DNA of 64,000 nt from Caldilineaceae bacterium (lineage in GTDB: Bacteria; Chloroflexota; Anaerolineae; Caldilineales; Caldilineaceae): positions 406,199 to 470,198 of the forward strand of contig JALHQH010000002.1 of assembly GCA_022842065.1 (NCBI GenBank), in the 5' to 3' direction. The translations under genes and the position numbers were made by a program. Below are positions 53,500 through 62,744 of this stretch, in pieces. Within the stretch, counting starts at the first letter, position 1, and each line of letters starts with the position of its first letter. The notes under the pieces were generated by a model, which was given only the letters and a program-made list of their open reading frames with translations, made no database searches and had not been told where the DNA came from.

Positions 53500-55791
53500 A
53501 TGCAAACTTACGCTGAAAAAATTTCTACCCAACTCAACATCCGCACCAACCAGGTGACGGCGACCATTGCCCTGTTGGATGAGGGCAATACCATCCCCTT
53601 TATCGCCCGCTACCGCAAAGAGGTCACCGGCGGGTTGGACGAAGAGCAGTTGCGCGCGATCCAAAGCCAGATCGACTTTCTGCGCAAGCTGGATGAGCGG
53701 CGTGAGACGATCCTGGCCTCGATTACAGAGCAAGGCAAGTTGACCGATACGCTGCGCGCCGAGTTAATGGCCGCCGAAACCCTGACCGCGTTGGAAGATC
53801 TCTATCTGCCCTACAAACCCAAGCGCCGCACCCGCGCGATGATTGCACGGGAAAAAGGCTTAGCCCCGCTGGCCGATCAGATCCTGGCGCAGTTCCGTGG
53901 CAAGAGCAGCCTGGAAGAGTTGGCTGCGACCTTCCTCAACGAAAGTGTCGAATCAATTGAAGCGGCATTGGCCGGCGCGCGCGATATCGTCGCCGAGACC
54001 ATTAGTGACAACCCAGAGGTACGCCGCGTGACGCGCGAGAAGGCGCTCAAATTTGGTGCGGCCCGGGCCAGCAAAATCGAAGATGCCAACGACGAACGCG
54101 CCGTCTATGCGCTCTACTATGAATTTGAATTCCGCGTCGACCGCCTGCGCCCCCACCAGATCCTCGCCATCAACCGTGGTGAAGAGCAGAAGATCCTGCG
54201 CGTGGCGGTTGAAGTGCCCGAACGCGATTGGCGCAACGCGATTACCAATGTCTTCCGCCCCAACCAGCTTTCGCCCTTTTTTGAACAGATGGAACTGGCG
54301 ATTGACGATGCGGCCAAACGGTTGCTGCTCCCCGCGATTGAACGCGATGTGCGCACCACCCTGACCGAACAGGCCGAGATGCACGCGATCCAGGTCTTTG
54401 CGGCCAACCTGCGTGGCCTGCTTACCCAACCGCCGCTGTCCGGCCACAATGTGTTGGCCCTTGATCCTGGCTATCGCACGGGCTGTAAAGTGGCAGTGGT
54501 CGATGCCTCCGGCAAGTTGCTGACAACCGACACGGTCTACCCCCATCCGCCGCAGAAGCAGAGCGCGGCGACCTTACGCACGTTGACTGACTTGATTAAT
54601 CAGCACGGCGTTTCACTGATCACCATCGGCAATGGCACGGCTTCGCGTGAAACCGAACAATTGGTGGCCGAATTAATTCAAAAAGGCTATCAGGGTAAAG
54701 GGTTGCACTACCTGATGGTGAATGAGGCCGGGGCCAGTGTTTACAGTGCCAGCCCCCTGGCCAAAGCCGAGTTGCCAGGGTTGGATGTGAGCCTGCGCAG
54801 CGCGGTTTCGATTGCGCGACGTATCCAGGATCCGCTGGCCGAGTTGGTCAAGATCGACCCGAAGAGCATCGGTGTCGGCATGTACCAACACGATGTCAAC
54901 CAGAAGGCGCTGGCCGGCTCGCTTGACGGCGTTGTGGAAAGTGTGGTGAACCAGGTCGGTGTCGATCTGAATACGGCTTCGCCGGCATTGCTCACCTATG
55001 TGGCCGGGATTGGGCCTAAATTGGCCGAGCGGATCGTCGCCCACCGTGATGAGAATGGCCCCTTTGCCAACCGCAAGTCAATTCTTAAAGTGAGTGGTTT
55101 AGGCCCCAAAGCCTTTGAACAGGCCGCCGGCTTTTTACGGGTGCGCGATGGCGATGAACCGCTGGATGCTAGTGCGATCCACCCGGAAAGTTACGGTGTT
55201 GCGAAACAGGTGCTGAAAGAGGTGAAGTTGGCCGCCAATGCGCCGATGGAAGAGCGCGAAGCCAAGCTGAGCGAATTGCGTAAGCGCATCTCGCTGAGTG
55301 AACTCGCGTCCACCCTCGGCACCGGTGAACCGACCCTGGCCGACATTCTCGAACAGTTGGTCCGCCCTGGGCGCGATCCACGCGAGGATCTACCAGCGCC
55401 CATCCTGCGCAGTGATGTGCTCTCCATGGATGATCTGCACCCTGGGCTGACCTTGGAAGGCACCGTGCGCAACGTGATCGACTTTGGTGCTTTTATCGAC
55501 ATCGGCGTCAAACAAGATGGCTTGCTCCACCGCAGTCAGCTGCCGCAGGGCACGCTGCTCAATGTCGGCGATGTGATTACCGTCGAGATCCAAAAAGTGG
55601 AAAAGGATCGCGGACGCATCAGCCTTGGTTGGCCAGGCAAAGAGGAAGTGACGCCCGGCGCGCCGAAAGCACAAGGGGCGAAAACGAATCAGCCAAACGC
55701 GAATCAGGGTAGAGCCAACCAGGGTAAATCCAATCAATCGCAATCAAACAACGATAAGAAAAAGCCCAAGGTTGACTGGGCAATTGGATAA
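53500..55791 (+). CDS. tex: Tex-like S1 RNA-binding protein
   Basis: The 763-residue protein has the full Tex layout. The N-terminal helical region has NTIPFIARYRKEVTGGLDE. The YqgF/RNase H-like domain has LALDPGYRTGCKVAVVD. Two HhH segments follow (GIGPKLAERIVAHRDENGPF and FLRVRDGDEPLD) and an S1 domain lies near residue 648 (GTVRNVIDFGAFIDIGVKQD). Tex binds RNA and affects transcription. It ends with an Asn/Gln/Lys-rich low-complexity tail (QSQSNNDKKKPKVDWAIG). The stop lies five bases before the next gene. Confidence 0.95.
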   Translation: MQTYAEKISTQLNIRTNQVTATIALLDEGNTIPFIARYRKEVTGGLDEEQLRAIQSQIDFLRKLDERRETILASITEQGKLTDTLRAELMAAETLTALEDLYLPYKPKRRTRAMIAREKGLAPLADQILAQFRGKSSLEELAATFLNESVESIEAALAGARDIVAETISDNPEVRRVTREKALKFGAARASKIEDANDERAVYALYYEFEFRVDRLRPHQILAINRGEEQKILRVAVEVPERDWRNAITNVFRPNQLSPFFEQMELAIDDAAKRLLLPAIERDVRTTLTEQAEMHAIQVFAANLRGLLTQPPLSGHNVLALDPGYRTGCKVAVVDASGKLLTTDTVYPHPPQKQSAATLRTLTDLINQHGVSLITIGNGTASRETEQLVAELIQKGYQGKGLHYLMVNEAGASVYSASPLAKAELPGLDVSLRSAVSIARRIQDPLAELVKIDPKSIGVGMYQHDVNQKALAGSLDGVVESVVNQVGVDLNTASPALLTYVAGIGPKLAERIVAHRDENGPFANRKSILKVSGLGPKAFEQAAGFLRVRDGDEPLDASAIHPESYGVAKQVLKEVKLAANAPMEEREAKLSELRKRISLSELASTLGTGEPTLADILEQLVRPGRDPREDLPAPILRSDVLSMDDLHPGLTLEGTVRNVIDFGAFIDIGVKQDGLLHRSQLPQGTLLNVGDVITVEIQKVEKDRGRISLGWPGKEEVTPGAPKAQGAKTNQPNANQGRANQGKSNQSQSNNDKKKPKVDWAIG

Positions 55792-55796
55792 ACAGG

Positions 55797-56672
55797 ATGA
55801 TCCTGATCACCGGTGCCGCGGGCAAAACGGGCAAGGCAATTGTTGGGGCATTGGCCGCCCGCGGCGCGCCGGTACGCGCCCTGGTCCGGCGGCCCGATCA
55901 GATCGCGGCGTTACAAGCGAGTGGTGCCACCGAGGTGATCGTCGGCGATCTGCGCAATGGTGACGATTTGCAGCGTGCCTGTCAGCAGATCGATACGCTT
56001 TATCACATCTGCCCCAACATGCAGCCCGACGAAGTGCAGATTGCGGAAGGGGTTATTGCCGCGGCCAAGGCACAAGGGGTTAACCGTCTCGTCTATCATT
56101 CTGTCCTTCATCCCCAGACGGCCACCATGCCCCACCACTGGCAGAAGCTTCAGGTCGAAGAGTTACTCTTCCAGGCTGGGCTTGACTACACGATCTTGCA
56201 GCCGGCGGCTTACATGCAGAATGTACTGGCTGGCTGGCAAAGCATTGTGCAGGAGGGCATCTATCGGGTGCCCTATGCGGCGTCAACCCGCTTGGGTATG
56301 GTTGATCTGGCCGATGTCGCCCAGGCCGCGGCGCACGTATTGACCACCCCAGGTCACCAAGGTGCGATCTATGAGTTAGGGGGCGATGAATGGTTGACGC
56401 AGGATGAGGTCGCGGCTATTCTGAGTGAGGTGATTGGGCGGCCGGTGCAGGTTGCGGTGCAGCCCCGCGCAGAATGGCAAATACAGGCCCAAAAGGCGCA
56501 TTTGACTGACTATGCGATTGACACATTGTTAAAAATGTTCGATTATTACGAGCGCTATGGATTTTGTGGCAATGGAGGCGTCTTGACCTGGTTGCTTGGT
56601 TACACACCTACAAAATTTGCTGACTGCATCAAAAAATATATAGCTGACAATAAAGGACCTGATGGCCACTAG
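55797..56672 (+). CDS. NmrA-like NAD(P)-binding protein (atypical SDR)
   Basis: The 291-residue protein begins MILITGAAGKTGKAIVGALA, a Rossmann motif of NmrA/HSCARG-type atypical SDR proteins. VRALVRRPDQ and LQPAAYMQNVL follow. It lacks a clear Tyr-x-x-x-Lys catalytic motif and may sense NADP(H) or act on quinones. It starts five bases after tex and overlaps the next gene by 11 bases. Confidence 0.85.
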   Translation: MILITGAAGKTGKAIVGALAARGAPVRALVRRPDQIAALQASGATEVIVGDLRNGDDLQRACQQIDTLYHICPNMQPDEVQIAEGVIAAAKAQGVNRLVYHSVLHPQTATMPHHWQKLQVEELLFQAGLDYTILQPAAYMQNVLAGWQSIVQEGIYRVPYAASTRLGMVDLADVAQAAAHVLTTPGHQGAIYELGGDEWLTQDEVAAILSEVIGRPVQVAVQPRAEWQIQAQKAHLTDYAIDTLLKMFDYYERYGFCGNGGVLTWLLGYTPTKFADCIKKYIADNKGPDGH

Positions 56673-57159
56673 TTTAATTGATATCGAGCACGAACTTGCA
56701 GATTTCGATGCAACAGGTTCTTTCAATCACGGCTATGTACAAATGCGTTTGGGCAGCCTGTTTGAGCAGTCAGGCAAGTACACGCCCATCAGTGAACTTA
56801 CCTTGGATGTGCACAATGTGGATCTCAGCCGCTTTGAGGTCAGAGGCAAAGAAGAGATCAAGCCTGATATCAGCCTCTATCCAAAACGTGGGCTCAGTCG
56901 GCCGCAGGATATTTTACGCATGGGCGAGATGCCACTGCTGGCGGTCGAAATCGTTTCCCCGAAACAAGGCCTTTATGACTTGATTGAAAAGATTAAAGTT
57001 TATTTTGAGCTTGGGGTACAATCATGTTGGTTGATCGAACCGGCGATCAATGCGATTACCGTTTACACATCGCTTGCACAATGGGAGACCTACACCCGTG
57101 GTGAAATTGTCGATCCACGACTGGATATTCGTTTGACCATTGAAGATATCTTTATATGA
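56662..57159 (+). CDS. Uma2 family putative restriction endonuclease
   Basis: The 165-residue protein has the PD-(D/E)XK core of the Uma2/DUF820 family. Asp in IKPDISLYP, Glu in LLAVEIVSPKQ and a Lys in the KVYFELGVQSCWLIEP block fit the active site. These proteins are numerous in Chloroflexi and cyanobacteria; a defence or mobile-element role is suspected but not proven. It overlaps the upstream and downstream genes, so it is probably in one transcript with them. Confidence 0.87.
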   Translation: MATSLIDIEHELADFDATGSFNHGYVQMRLGSLFEQSGKYTPISELTLDVHNVDLSRFEVRGKEEIKPDISLYPKRGLSRPQDILRMGEMPLLAVEIVSPKQGLYDLIEKIKVYFELGVQSCWLIEPAINAITVYTSLAQWETYTRGEIVDPRLDIRLTIEDIFI

Positions 57160-58586
57160 AGCCTTGCCATGTCCTGCTACTCTCTACCTATGAGTTGGGC
57201 CGTCAACCCTTTGGCCTCGCCTCACCTGCGGCGTGGTTACGCGCGGCGGGGATGGTGGTCACCTGCCTTGATCTGACGATTGTCGCCTTGGCTGATACCG
57301 CCGTGCAACGGGCCGATCTGATCGCCTTTCACTTGCCCATGCACACGGCAACGCGCATTGCGGTGCCACTGATTGGGCGCGTCAAAGCGCTTAACCCACA
57401 GGCCCATCTCTGCTGTTATGGCCTCTACGCACCGCTGAATGAAGCCTACTTGCGCAACATTGGTGTTACAACGATTCTTGGGGGCGAATTTGAAGCGGGG
57501 TTAGTTGCGCTGGCAACGGCCTTGCAGGCGAACGGGTCGACGGTCCCGTTGTTGCCCGCGATTTCATTGCAGCGGCAACATTTTCAAACCCCCGCGCGCG
57601 CTGATCTGCCGGCACTCCAACGGTATGCCTTTTTGGATCTGGGCGATGGGCAACGCCGCACAGTTGGTTACACCGAAGCGACACGCGGCTGCAAACATAC
57701 CTGCCGCCACTGCCCGATTGTGCCGGTCTATGGCGGTCAATTTCGTGTGGTCGGGCGCGCGGTGGTGTTGGCCGATATTCGCAACCAAGTTGCAGGGGGT
57801 GCACAGCATATTACCTTTGGCGACCCCGATTTTTTTAACGGCCCCGGTCATGCCCTCCCCATTGTCGAGGCGCTCCATAGCGAATTTCCTGATCTCACCT
57901 ATGATGTGACGATCAAGATCGAACATTTGCGTCAGCACGCCGCGCTACTCCCCGTTTTGCGCGATACGGGCTGCCTCTTCATCACCAGCGCGGTCGAAGC
58001 GGTCGATGATACAATACTTAGTTTGCTGGGAAAAGGGCATACCCGCACCGAATTCATCGAAGTAGCCGGTCATTTGCGCGAATTGGGGTTAACGCTTAAC
58101 CCCACCTTTGTTGCCTTTAATCCATGGATCAGCGTTGAGGGCTATCACGATCTGCTGCGGGTCATCGCCGAGTTGGATCTAGTCGATCAGGTTGCGCCGA
58201 TTCAGTATGCGATCCGGCTGCTGGTCACGGCCCAATCGGCACTGCTGGAATTGCCCAGCATCAAAGCGCTGATCCATCCCTTTGACGAGCAGGCGCTGGT
58301 CTACCCCTGGTATCACGCCGATCCGCGAGTCGATGCGCTGCAACAGGCGATCATCGACCTGGTCGCGCAGGCCGAACAAGCGGGTCAAAGCCGCCACGCC
58401 ATCTTTGCCCAGGTCTGGGCGTTAGCCGAAGAATATGTCGGTGTCCTAGCAAGGGGTGCGCAACCAGCGACAATGCAAGCAGTCATCGCCCGCGAAAAGC
58501 GGCGTTTCACCCCACGCCTCAGCGAACCATGGTATTGTTGAGCGGAGCCAACCGCGGAGCAGTTAGCTCCGGCATTGAAGATTTAG
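57156..58586 (+). CDS. CUAEP-tail radical SAM selenoprotein
   Basis: The protein is 476 residues if the TGA at 58539-58541 is read as selenocysteine. The N-terminal half (LLLSTYELGRQPFGLASPAA) looks like a B12-binding-type domain. The radical SAM core has the 4Fe-4S motif CKHTCRHC (Cys179, 183, 186). The last codons before the TGA give EPWYC. Reading on gives Cys-Sec-Ala-Glu-Pro-Thr-Ala-Glu-Gln and ends at TAG (58584). Cys-Sec-Ala-Glu-Pro is the defining tail of the CUAEP/CCAEP-tail radical SAM (seleno)protein family. A stem-loop lies 14 bases after the TGA. If the TGA were a true stop the protein would be 461 residues and lose this tail. The start overlaps the Uma2 gene. The substrate is unknown; the family is of unknown function. 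Confidence 0.85.
58555..58571 (+). promoter_or_regulatory. Candidate bacterial SECIS stem-loop after the TGA
   Basis: CGGAGC (58555-58560) pairs with GCTCCG (58566-58571) around AGTTA, starting 14 bases past the TGA. The distance suits SelB recognition. The loop has a G in its second position, as in many SECIS loops. Six base pairs is short, so this is a candidate. Confidence 0.5.
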
Positions 58587-58596
58587 GGGGCAGGTA

Positions 58597-58690
58597 GATA
58601 GGTAAATCGGTAGATAAGTAAATCGGTATATCGGTACGTGCCAAACCGTTCTACCGATATACTGATTTACCTGTGTACCGATTTACTATC
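58597..58690. terminator. Large hairpin of GGTAAATC/GGTATATC words between convergent genes
   Basis: Left words GATAGGTAAATCGGTA and GTAAATCGGTATATCGGTA pair with right words TACCGATATACTGATTTAC and TACCGATTTACTATC, leaving a loop near CGTGCCAAACCGTTC. It separates the selenoprotein gene from the small gene read leftwards and likely terminates both. Confidence 0.75.
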
Positions 58691-58692
58691 AC

Positions 58693-58908
58693 TCACACAG
58701 CCTGGAGGAGAACGGCGAGCCGGCGGCCGACCATGGTGTCGCGATGTTTGCGACAGAGGGCGATGACGGTGGGGAGATCAACCCATTCACTGAAATTTTC
58801 GGCGTAATAATCGATTGCCTGGTTAACCTCGTGCAAGTAGAGGCGAGCCGAGCGTTCATGGCAACGCAGCGCTTTGGCAATCTGACCGACAGTGAATCCT
58901 CGTTTCAT
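58693..58908 (-). CDS. Small helix-turn-helix-like protein
   Basis: The 71-residue protein starts MKRGFTVGQIAKALRCHERS, a likely HTH segment (FTVGQIAKAL-x-CHERSARLYLHEV). A second acidic/aromatic half (YYAENFSEWVDLPTVIALC) follows. AAGGAG lies seven bases before the ATG, a good start. It resembles small DNA-binding or antitoxin-type proteins, but I recognise no family. It stands alone between a hairpin and a 434-base gap. Confidence 0.65.
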   Translation of the reverse strand: MKRGFTVGQIAKALRCHERSARLYLHEVNQAIDYYAENFSEWVDLPTVIALCRKHRDTMVGRRLAVLLQAV

Positions 58909-59342
58909 TTGTGTGCTCCTTCAATCAACAGTTGGATGGACCAGCAGCGGTGAAGATGCCCGGCAAGAAAAGATATAACGGTGATCAATGCCAGACAGCG
59001 GGCTGTGGTCATGTAGGTAGAAAGTGATAGTGGCCGATAATGGCACCTATCAGAAGCAATGATTACAGTTTTGGCTTGTGGAGTTGTTCCAGTTTAACAC
59101 AATCCGCCATTGCAGCCTAGAGACTTTCGTACGAACAGTGGATGCCGGAATTGTCAATGGTATACACAACGAATGGGTAGAAACGGTCATCGTTCCTAAC
59201 AGCTACGTAAGAAGCAGCGGTAGATAATCAGTATAAGGCTTGATCGACTACTTTTACGTACAGAATATTCTGTTTCTGCACAGTTGCTCATAAAACGCAT
59301 TCTTAAACAATCGAGTTCCCCAATGGCTAACCAAAATCGCTC
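58909..59342. other. 434-base gap with a 14-bp palindrome
   Basis: No gene is seen. ACAGAATATTCTGT at 59260-59273 is a perfect palindrome 69 bases upstream of the tandem SDR gene and could be an operator. No clear -10/-35 pair is claimed. Confidence 0.4.
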
Positions 59343-60911
59343 ATGAATATTCTGATTACTGGTGCAACCGACGGGATTGGTTTAGCGTTGGCACGTCATT
59401 ACCAGGCTGCAGGCGCACGACTGATCCTAATCGGCCGCCGCGCCCTTATCGACCTGGAGCAGAGCCTCTTTACGGACCACTGTTATTGCCAAAGCGATCT
59501 TAGTGATCCAGGCAGTGTTGCAGATATCTCCACCTGGCTACACGAACAAGATATTACGGAGCTCAATCTGGTCATTCATAATGCCGCATTGGGTTACATC
59601 GGGGCGATTGATCAGCAGCATGCTGAGAGCATCCGTACATTACTACAGGTAAATCTCTGGTCGCCGCTTGCCCTCACCCACTTACTTTATCCACTAGTCA
59701 AACGTGCTAATGGCAAATTTGCCTTTATCAGCTCAGTGGCAACTGGCATGGCCGGCCCCAATTATGCGGTTTACACCGCAACCAAAGCCGCACTCGAAGG
59801 GTTTGTCCGCAGTTGGCAAATCGAGTTGACCGCCGACCGCAGCCCGGTGCGCGCCCAGATCATTCGCCCCGGTGCGACGCGTACACAGATGCATCAGAAA
59901 AGTGGTGGCAACCCAGCACAAATTGGTTGGCAGCGGTTTGCGCCACCCACTACGGTTGCTAACCAAATTGTCAAAGCGCTGACCACGGATCGGCGTTTCG
60001 TTACCCTAGGCACAGCCAATCAGTTGTTGCATTGGGTCGGCACCCAACTCAGGGGACCGGTTGATGCGCTGCTGCGCAACCGAACCAAGCGCAACAAACA
60101 AAACCAATCAAGCCTAGGGAAACGCATTGCCACGCCTTCAGCCGCTGCCCCCCATTGTGTTATCACCGGCGCGGCGGATGGAATTGGGCGGGCGTTGGCG
60201 CAGACAATGGCGGCGGCAGGCTATATCATCACCGGCATCGACATCGACGCAGAGCGCGCAGCGCAGACCCAAGCCGAACTGGCAGCAAGTGGGGCATCGG
60301 TTCACTTTATCCAGGCGGATCTAGCCGATGGTGCGGCAGTGGGGCAAATCCTTGCACAACTACAAGGGCGCCCCCCCATCGATCTCTTTATTCACAATGC
60401 CGGGATCAGCGCGGTTGGCCCCTTTGTACAAAGCAACTTGGCGCGCCAGCAGGCCGTGATCGAGATTAACTTGACGGCACCACTGCTCTTAACCGCCGGC
60501 TTATTAGCCGGCGGCCAGATGACCACCGCCAGTGCCTTTGTTTTCATCTCTTCGCTCTCCCACTTTGCCAGTTACCCTGGTGCCGCAGTCTATGCAGCCA
60601 GCAAAGATGGCATCGCATCCTATGCCCGCAGCCTTGGCGTGGCGTTGGCAGGGAGGCAGATCCATGTCTTAACCGTCTATCCAGGGCCGACGCGCACGGC
60701 CCACGCCCGCCGCTACAGCCCCGATAACCGGCGTGAGGCACAACGTATGCCACCGCCACAACTGGCAGCCCACATTCTCACCGCCCTACAAAACCGCCGC
60801 CGCCAGCTTATTCCTGGCTTTCGCAATCGGGCCGTGGCCCTGATCAGTCGGCTGTGGCCACAACCGATTGAAGAGATCATGCGCCGCACCTTATATGATC
60901 GGCTGCGGTGA
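59343..60911 (+). CDS. Tandem short-chain dehydrogenase/reductase (two SDR domains)
   Basis: The 522-residue protein contains two complete classical SDR domains. The first (1-245) has ITGATDGIGLALA, VIHNAA, ISSVATGMAGPNYAVYTATK (Ser, Tyr, Lys). The second (275-522) has ITGAADGIGRALA, FIHNAGIS, ISSLSHFASYPGAAVYAASK. Each has its own NAD(P)-binding and catalytic residues. The two are linked by a basic stretch (RNRTKRNKQNQSS). Such tandem fusions suggest two redox steps on one substrate or a gene duplication. The substrate is unknown. Confidence 0.88.
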   Translation: MNILITGATDGIGLALARHYQAAGARLILIGRRALIDLEQSLFTDHCYCQSDLSDPGSVADISTWLHEQDITELNLVIHNAALGYIGAIDQQHAESIRTLLQVNLWSPLALTHLLYPLVKRANGKFAFISSVATGMAGPNYAVYTATKAALEGFVRSWQIELTADRSPVRAQIIRPGATRTQMHQKSGGNPAQIGWQRFAPPTTVANQIVKALTTDRRFVTLGTANQLLHWVGTQLRGPVDALLRNRTKRNKQNQSSLGKRIATPSAAAPHCVITGAADGIGRALAQTMAAAGYIITGIDIDAERAAQTQAELAASGASVHFIQADLADGAAVGQILAQLQGRPPIDLFIHNAGISAVGPFVQSNLARQQAVIEINLTAPLLLTAGLLAGGQMTTASAFVFISSLSHFASYPGAAVYAASKDGIASYARSLGVALAGRQIHVLTVYPGPTRTAHARRYSPDNRREAQRMPPPQLAAHILTALQNRRRQLIPGFRNRAVALISRLWPQPIEEIMRRTLYDRLR

Positions 60912-61286
60912 AGGTTTACTTAGCCACATTGCCCCCATTTTCATCCTCTATATTGCTTCGGTAACCAATTTTACGAGTTTTTTAAAGTGGGCGAAGGATT
61001 TGCCCCGCCGCAACGATTAATAGTATAGAAGGGAACGATATACTGGGGTGCTGAACGGGGATGGTTGTTGCGCCAATGGATTAGGTCATTCGGTTAGCAG
61101 TTGGATTTAGGTCCAAAGCTATCCAGTGTCTAGTCAAACAGCAACGCCACAACAACTGCCTACGTTACGACTGCTGGTCTACACGTTCCACGTCAACCCA
61201 GCCAATTCGCTGCGCGATTGAGCTTTCGGTCGCTGCACATTGGCACCATATCTTTTAGCAGTTAAATCTTCCTCCTTGCAAAGTAG
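60912..61286. other. Gap with no gene, ending in a strong terminator (possible RNA)
   Basis: No gene with a good ribosome-binding site is seen on either strand. The stretch ends in the intrinsic terminator at 61287-61318, though a new promoter follows it. The terminator would end either a 375-base 3' region of the SDR transcript or a separate small RNA. No known RNA motif is recognised. Confidence 0.35.
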
Positions 61287-61318
61287 AAGGCCCGGCGTTT
61301 ATACGCTGGGCCTTTTAC
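61287..61318 (+). terminator. Intrinsic terminator
   Basis: AAGGCCCGGCG pairs with CGCTGGGCCTT (one G-U), followed by TTACTTTT. It lies before the promoter of the next gene. Confidence 0.75.
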
Positions 61319-61351
61319 TTTTCCGGGCAATCAACCACGATTTACTCCCAC

Positions 61352-61380
61352 CTGCCAATTTTGCCAAGATCTGCTATAAT
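61352..61380 (+). promoter_or_regulatory. Possible promoter for the extended SDR gene
   Basis: TATAAT at 61375-61380 with CTGCCA at 61352-61357, spacer 17. AAAGGAG lies about six bases before the ATG at 61444. Confidence 0.5.
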
Positions 61381-61443
61381 CCTCGTACATGTAGTACGAC
61401 TGCGTTCCCTACCTTTAGCACTTACCTTTAGCAAAGGAGATCC

Positions 61444-62433
61444 ATGAACATTCTCATCCTTGGTGGCACAGTCTTTGTGGGGCGCCATTTAGTCGAAGTG
61501 GCTCTTGCGCGTGGGCATCAGGTCACCCTCTTCAACCGTGGCCAACACAACCCAGATCTTTTTCCCGAGGTTGAAAAATTGCGTGGCGATCGGGACGGCA
61601 ATCTGCAAGCGCTGGCTGGTCGGCAGTGGGATGCAGTAATTGATACTTGCGGCTATGTACCGCGCATTGTGGCCCAATCAGCCGCGCTACTGGCCGATCA
61701 GGTTGCGCAATATGTCTTTATTTCAACGATTTCAGTCTATGACGACTTTAGCCCGCCCGGCATTAATGAAGAGGCACCTGTCGGCCGCTTAGCTGATCCT
61801 AGCACAGAGGAGATTACCGGCGAGAGTTATGGCCCACTCAAAGTACTCTGTGAAGAGGCGGTTGCCGCAGCCGTACCAGGGCGCAGCCTGATCATTCGCC
61901 CAGGTTTGATTGTGGGGCCTGATGATCCAACGGATCGCTTTACCTACTGGCCGGTGCGGGTGGCGCGTGGCGGCGAGGTGTTGGCCCCTGGCAATCCAGC
62001 CCAGCAGGTACAATTTATCGATGTGCGCGATCTGGCGGCCTGGACGATTGAAATGGTCGAGCGCAATCGACATGGAGTCTACAATGCGACAGGACCGGCC
62101 AATCCGCTCACCATTGCGCAGTTGCTGGAAAGCTGTCAGACAAGTACGGCGAGTGATGCACATTTCACATGGGTGACCGAAGAATTTTTGCTGGCGCAAG
62201 CGGTTGGTGCCTTTGTGGAAGTACCGCTCTGGGTGCCGGCAGAGATGGCTGGGCTGGAACAGGTCGATTGTCGTAAGGCAATCAATGCAGGGTTACGCTT
62301 CCGTGCCTTGCCCCAAACAGTACTTGATACAATCCAATGGCAGCAAACGCGCCCCACTTCACACACCTGGCGCGCCGGTTTATCCGTGGAACGCGAGACG
62401 GCGCTGCTTACAGCCTGGCACGCCCAGCGCTGA
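61444..62433 (+). CDS. NAD-dependent epimerase/dehydratase family protein (extended SDR)
   Basis: The 329-residue protein starts MNILILGGTVFVGRHLVEVA (Rossmann motif GGTxFVG). It has YVFISTISVYDDF with the likely Ser-Tyr site, YGPLKVLCE (Tyr-x-x-x-Lys) and RPGLIVGPDDPTDRF. It belongs with extended SDRs acting on nucleotide sugars or with reductases of the isoflavone-reductase-like kind. The exact substrate is unknown. Confidence 0.88.
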   Translation: MNILILGGTVFVGRHLVEVALARGHQVTLFNRGQHNPDLFPEVEKLRGDRDGNLQALAGRQWDAVIDTCGYVPRIVAQSAALLADQVAQYVFISTISVYDDFSPPGINEEAPVGRLADPSTEEITGESYGPLKVLCEEAVAAAVPGRSLIIRPGLIVGPDDPTDRFTYWPVRVARGGEVLAPGNPAQQVQFIDVRDLAAWTIEMVERNRHGVYNATGPANPLTIAQLLESCQTSTASDAHFTWVTEEFLLAQAVGAFVEVPLWVPAEMAGLEQVDCRKAINAGLRFRALPQTVLDTIQWQQTRPTSHTWRAGLSVERETALLTAWHAQR

Positions 62434-62469
62434 ACCGCACAAAAGATTACCGCTGTAGGCTGAGTTAAG

Positions 62470-62522
62470 ATCGGTACACAGGTAGATAGACGACTTATTT
62501 ACCTATCTACCTGTGTACCGAT
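62470..62522. terminator. Perfect 20-bp hairpin of GGTACACAGGTAGATAG
   Basis: ATCGGTACACAGGTAGATAG at 62470-62489 pairs exactly with 62503-62522, followed by TTAC. It is built of the same GGTANA words as the arrays elsewhere. Confidence 0.75.
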
Positions 62523-62548
62523 TTACTTACCTATCGGCCCTAGAAATG

Positions 62549-62580
62549 GGAACGGCCCTCGCATTCGCGAAGGCCGTTCC
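62549..62580. terminator. GC-rich hairpin after the SDR gene
   Basis: GGAACGGCC pairs with GGCCGTTCC. An AC-repeat, not T-run, follows, so its role is uncertain. The rest of the 311-base gap has no gene. Confidence 0.5.
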
Positions 62581-62744
62581 ACACACACACAGAGAGGAAA
62601 AGGAGAAAACCAACATTTAAACCCCACAACCCTATCCCACCGATATTGTAGCATGACTGTGGTGCGAGTGGAATCCGCCAATATGCGTACATTTTTAGTT
62701 ACCATACATCAAATTAATCTAAGCATCTACGACCTTAAGCCAAT

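Noticed and set aside
58539..58541. TGA as the true end of the radical SAM gene
   Set aside because: The bases after it encode Ala-Glu-Pro in frame, matching the CUAEP family tail, and the frame ends soon after at TAG.
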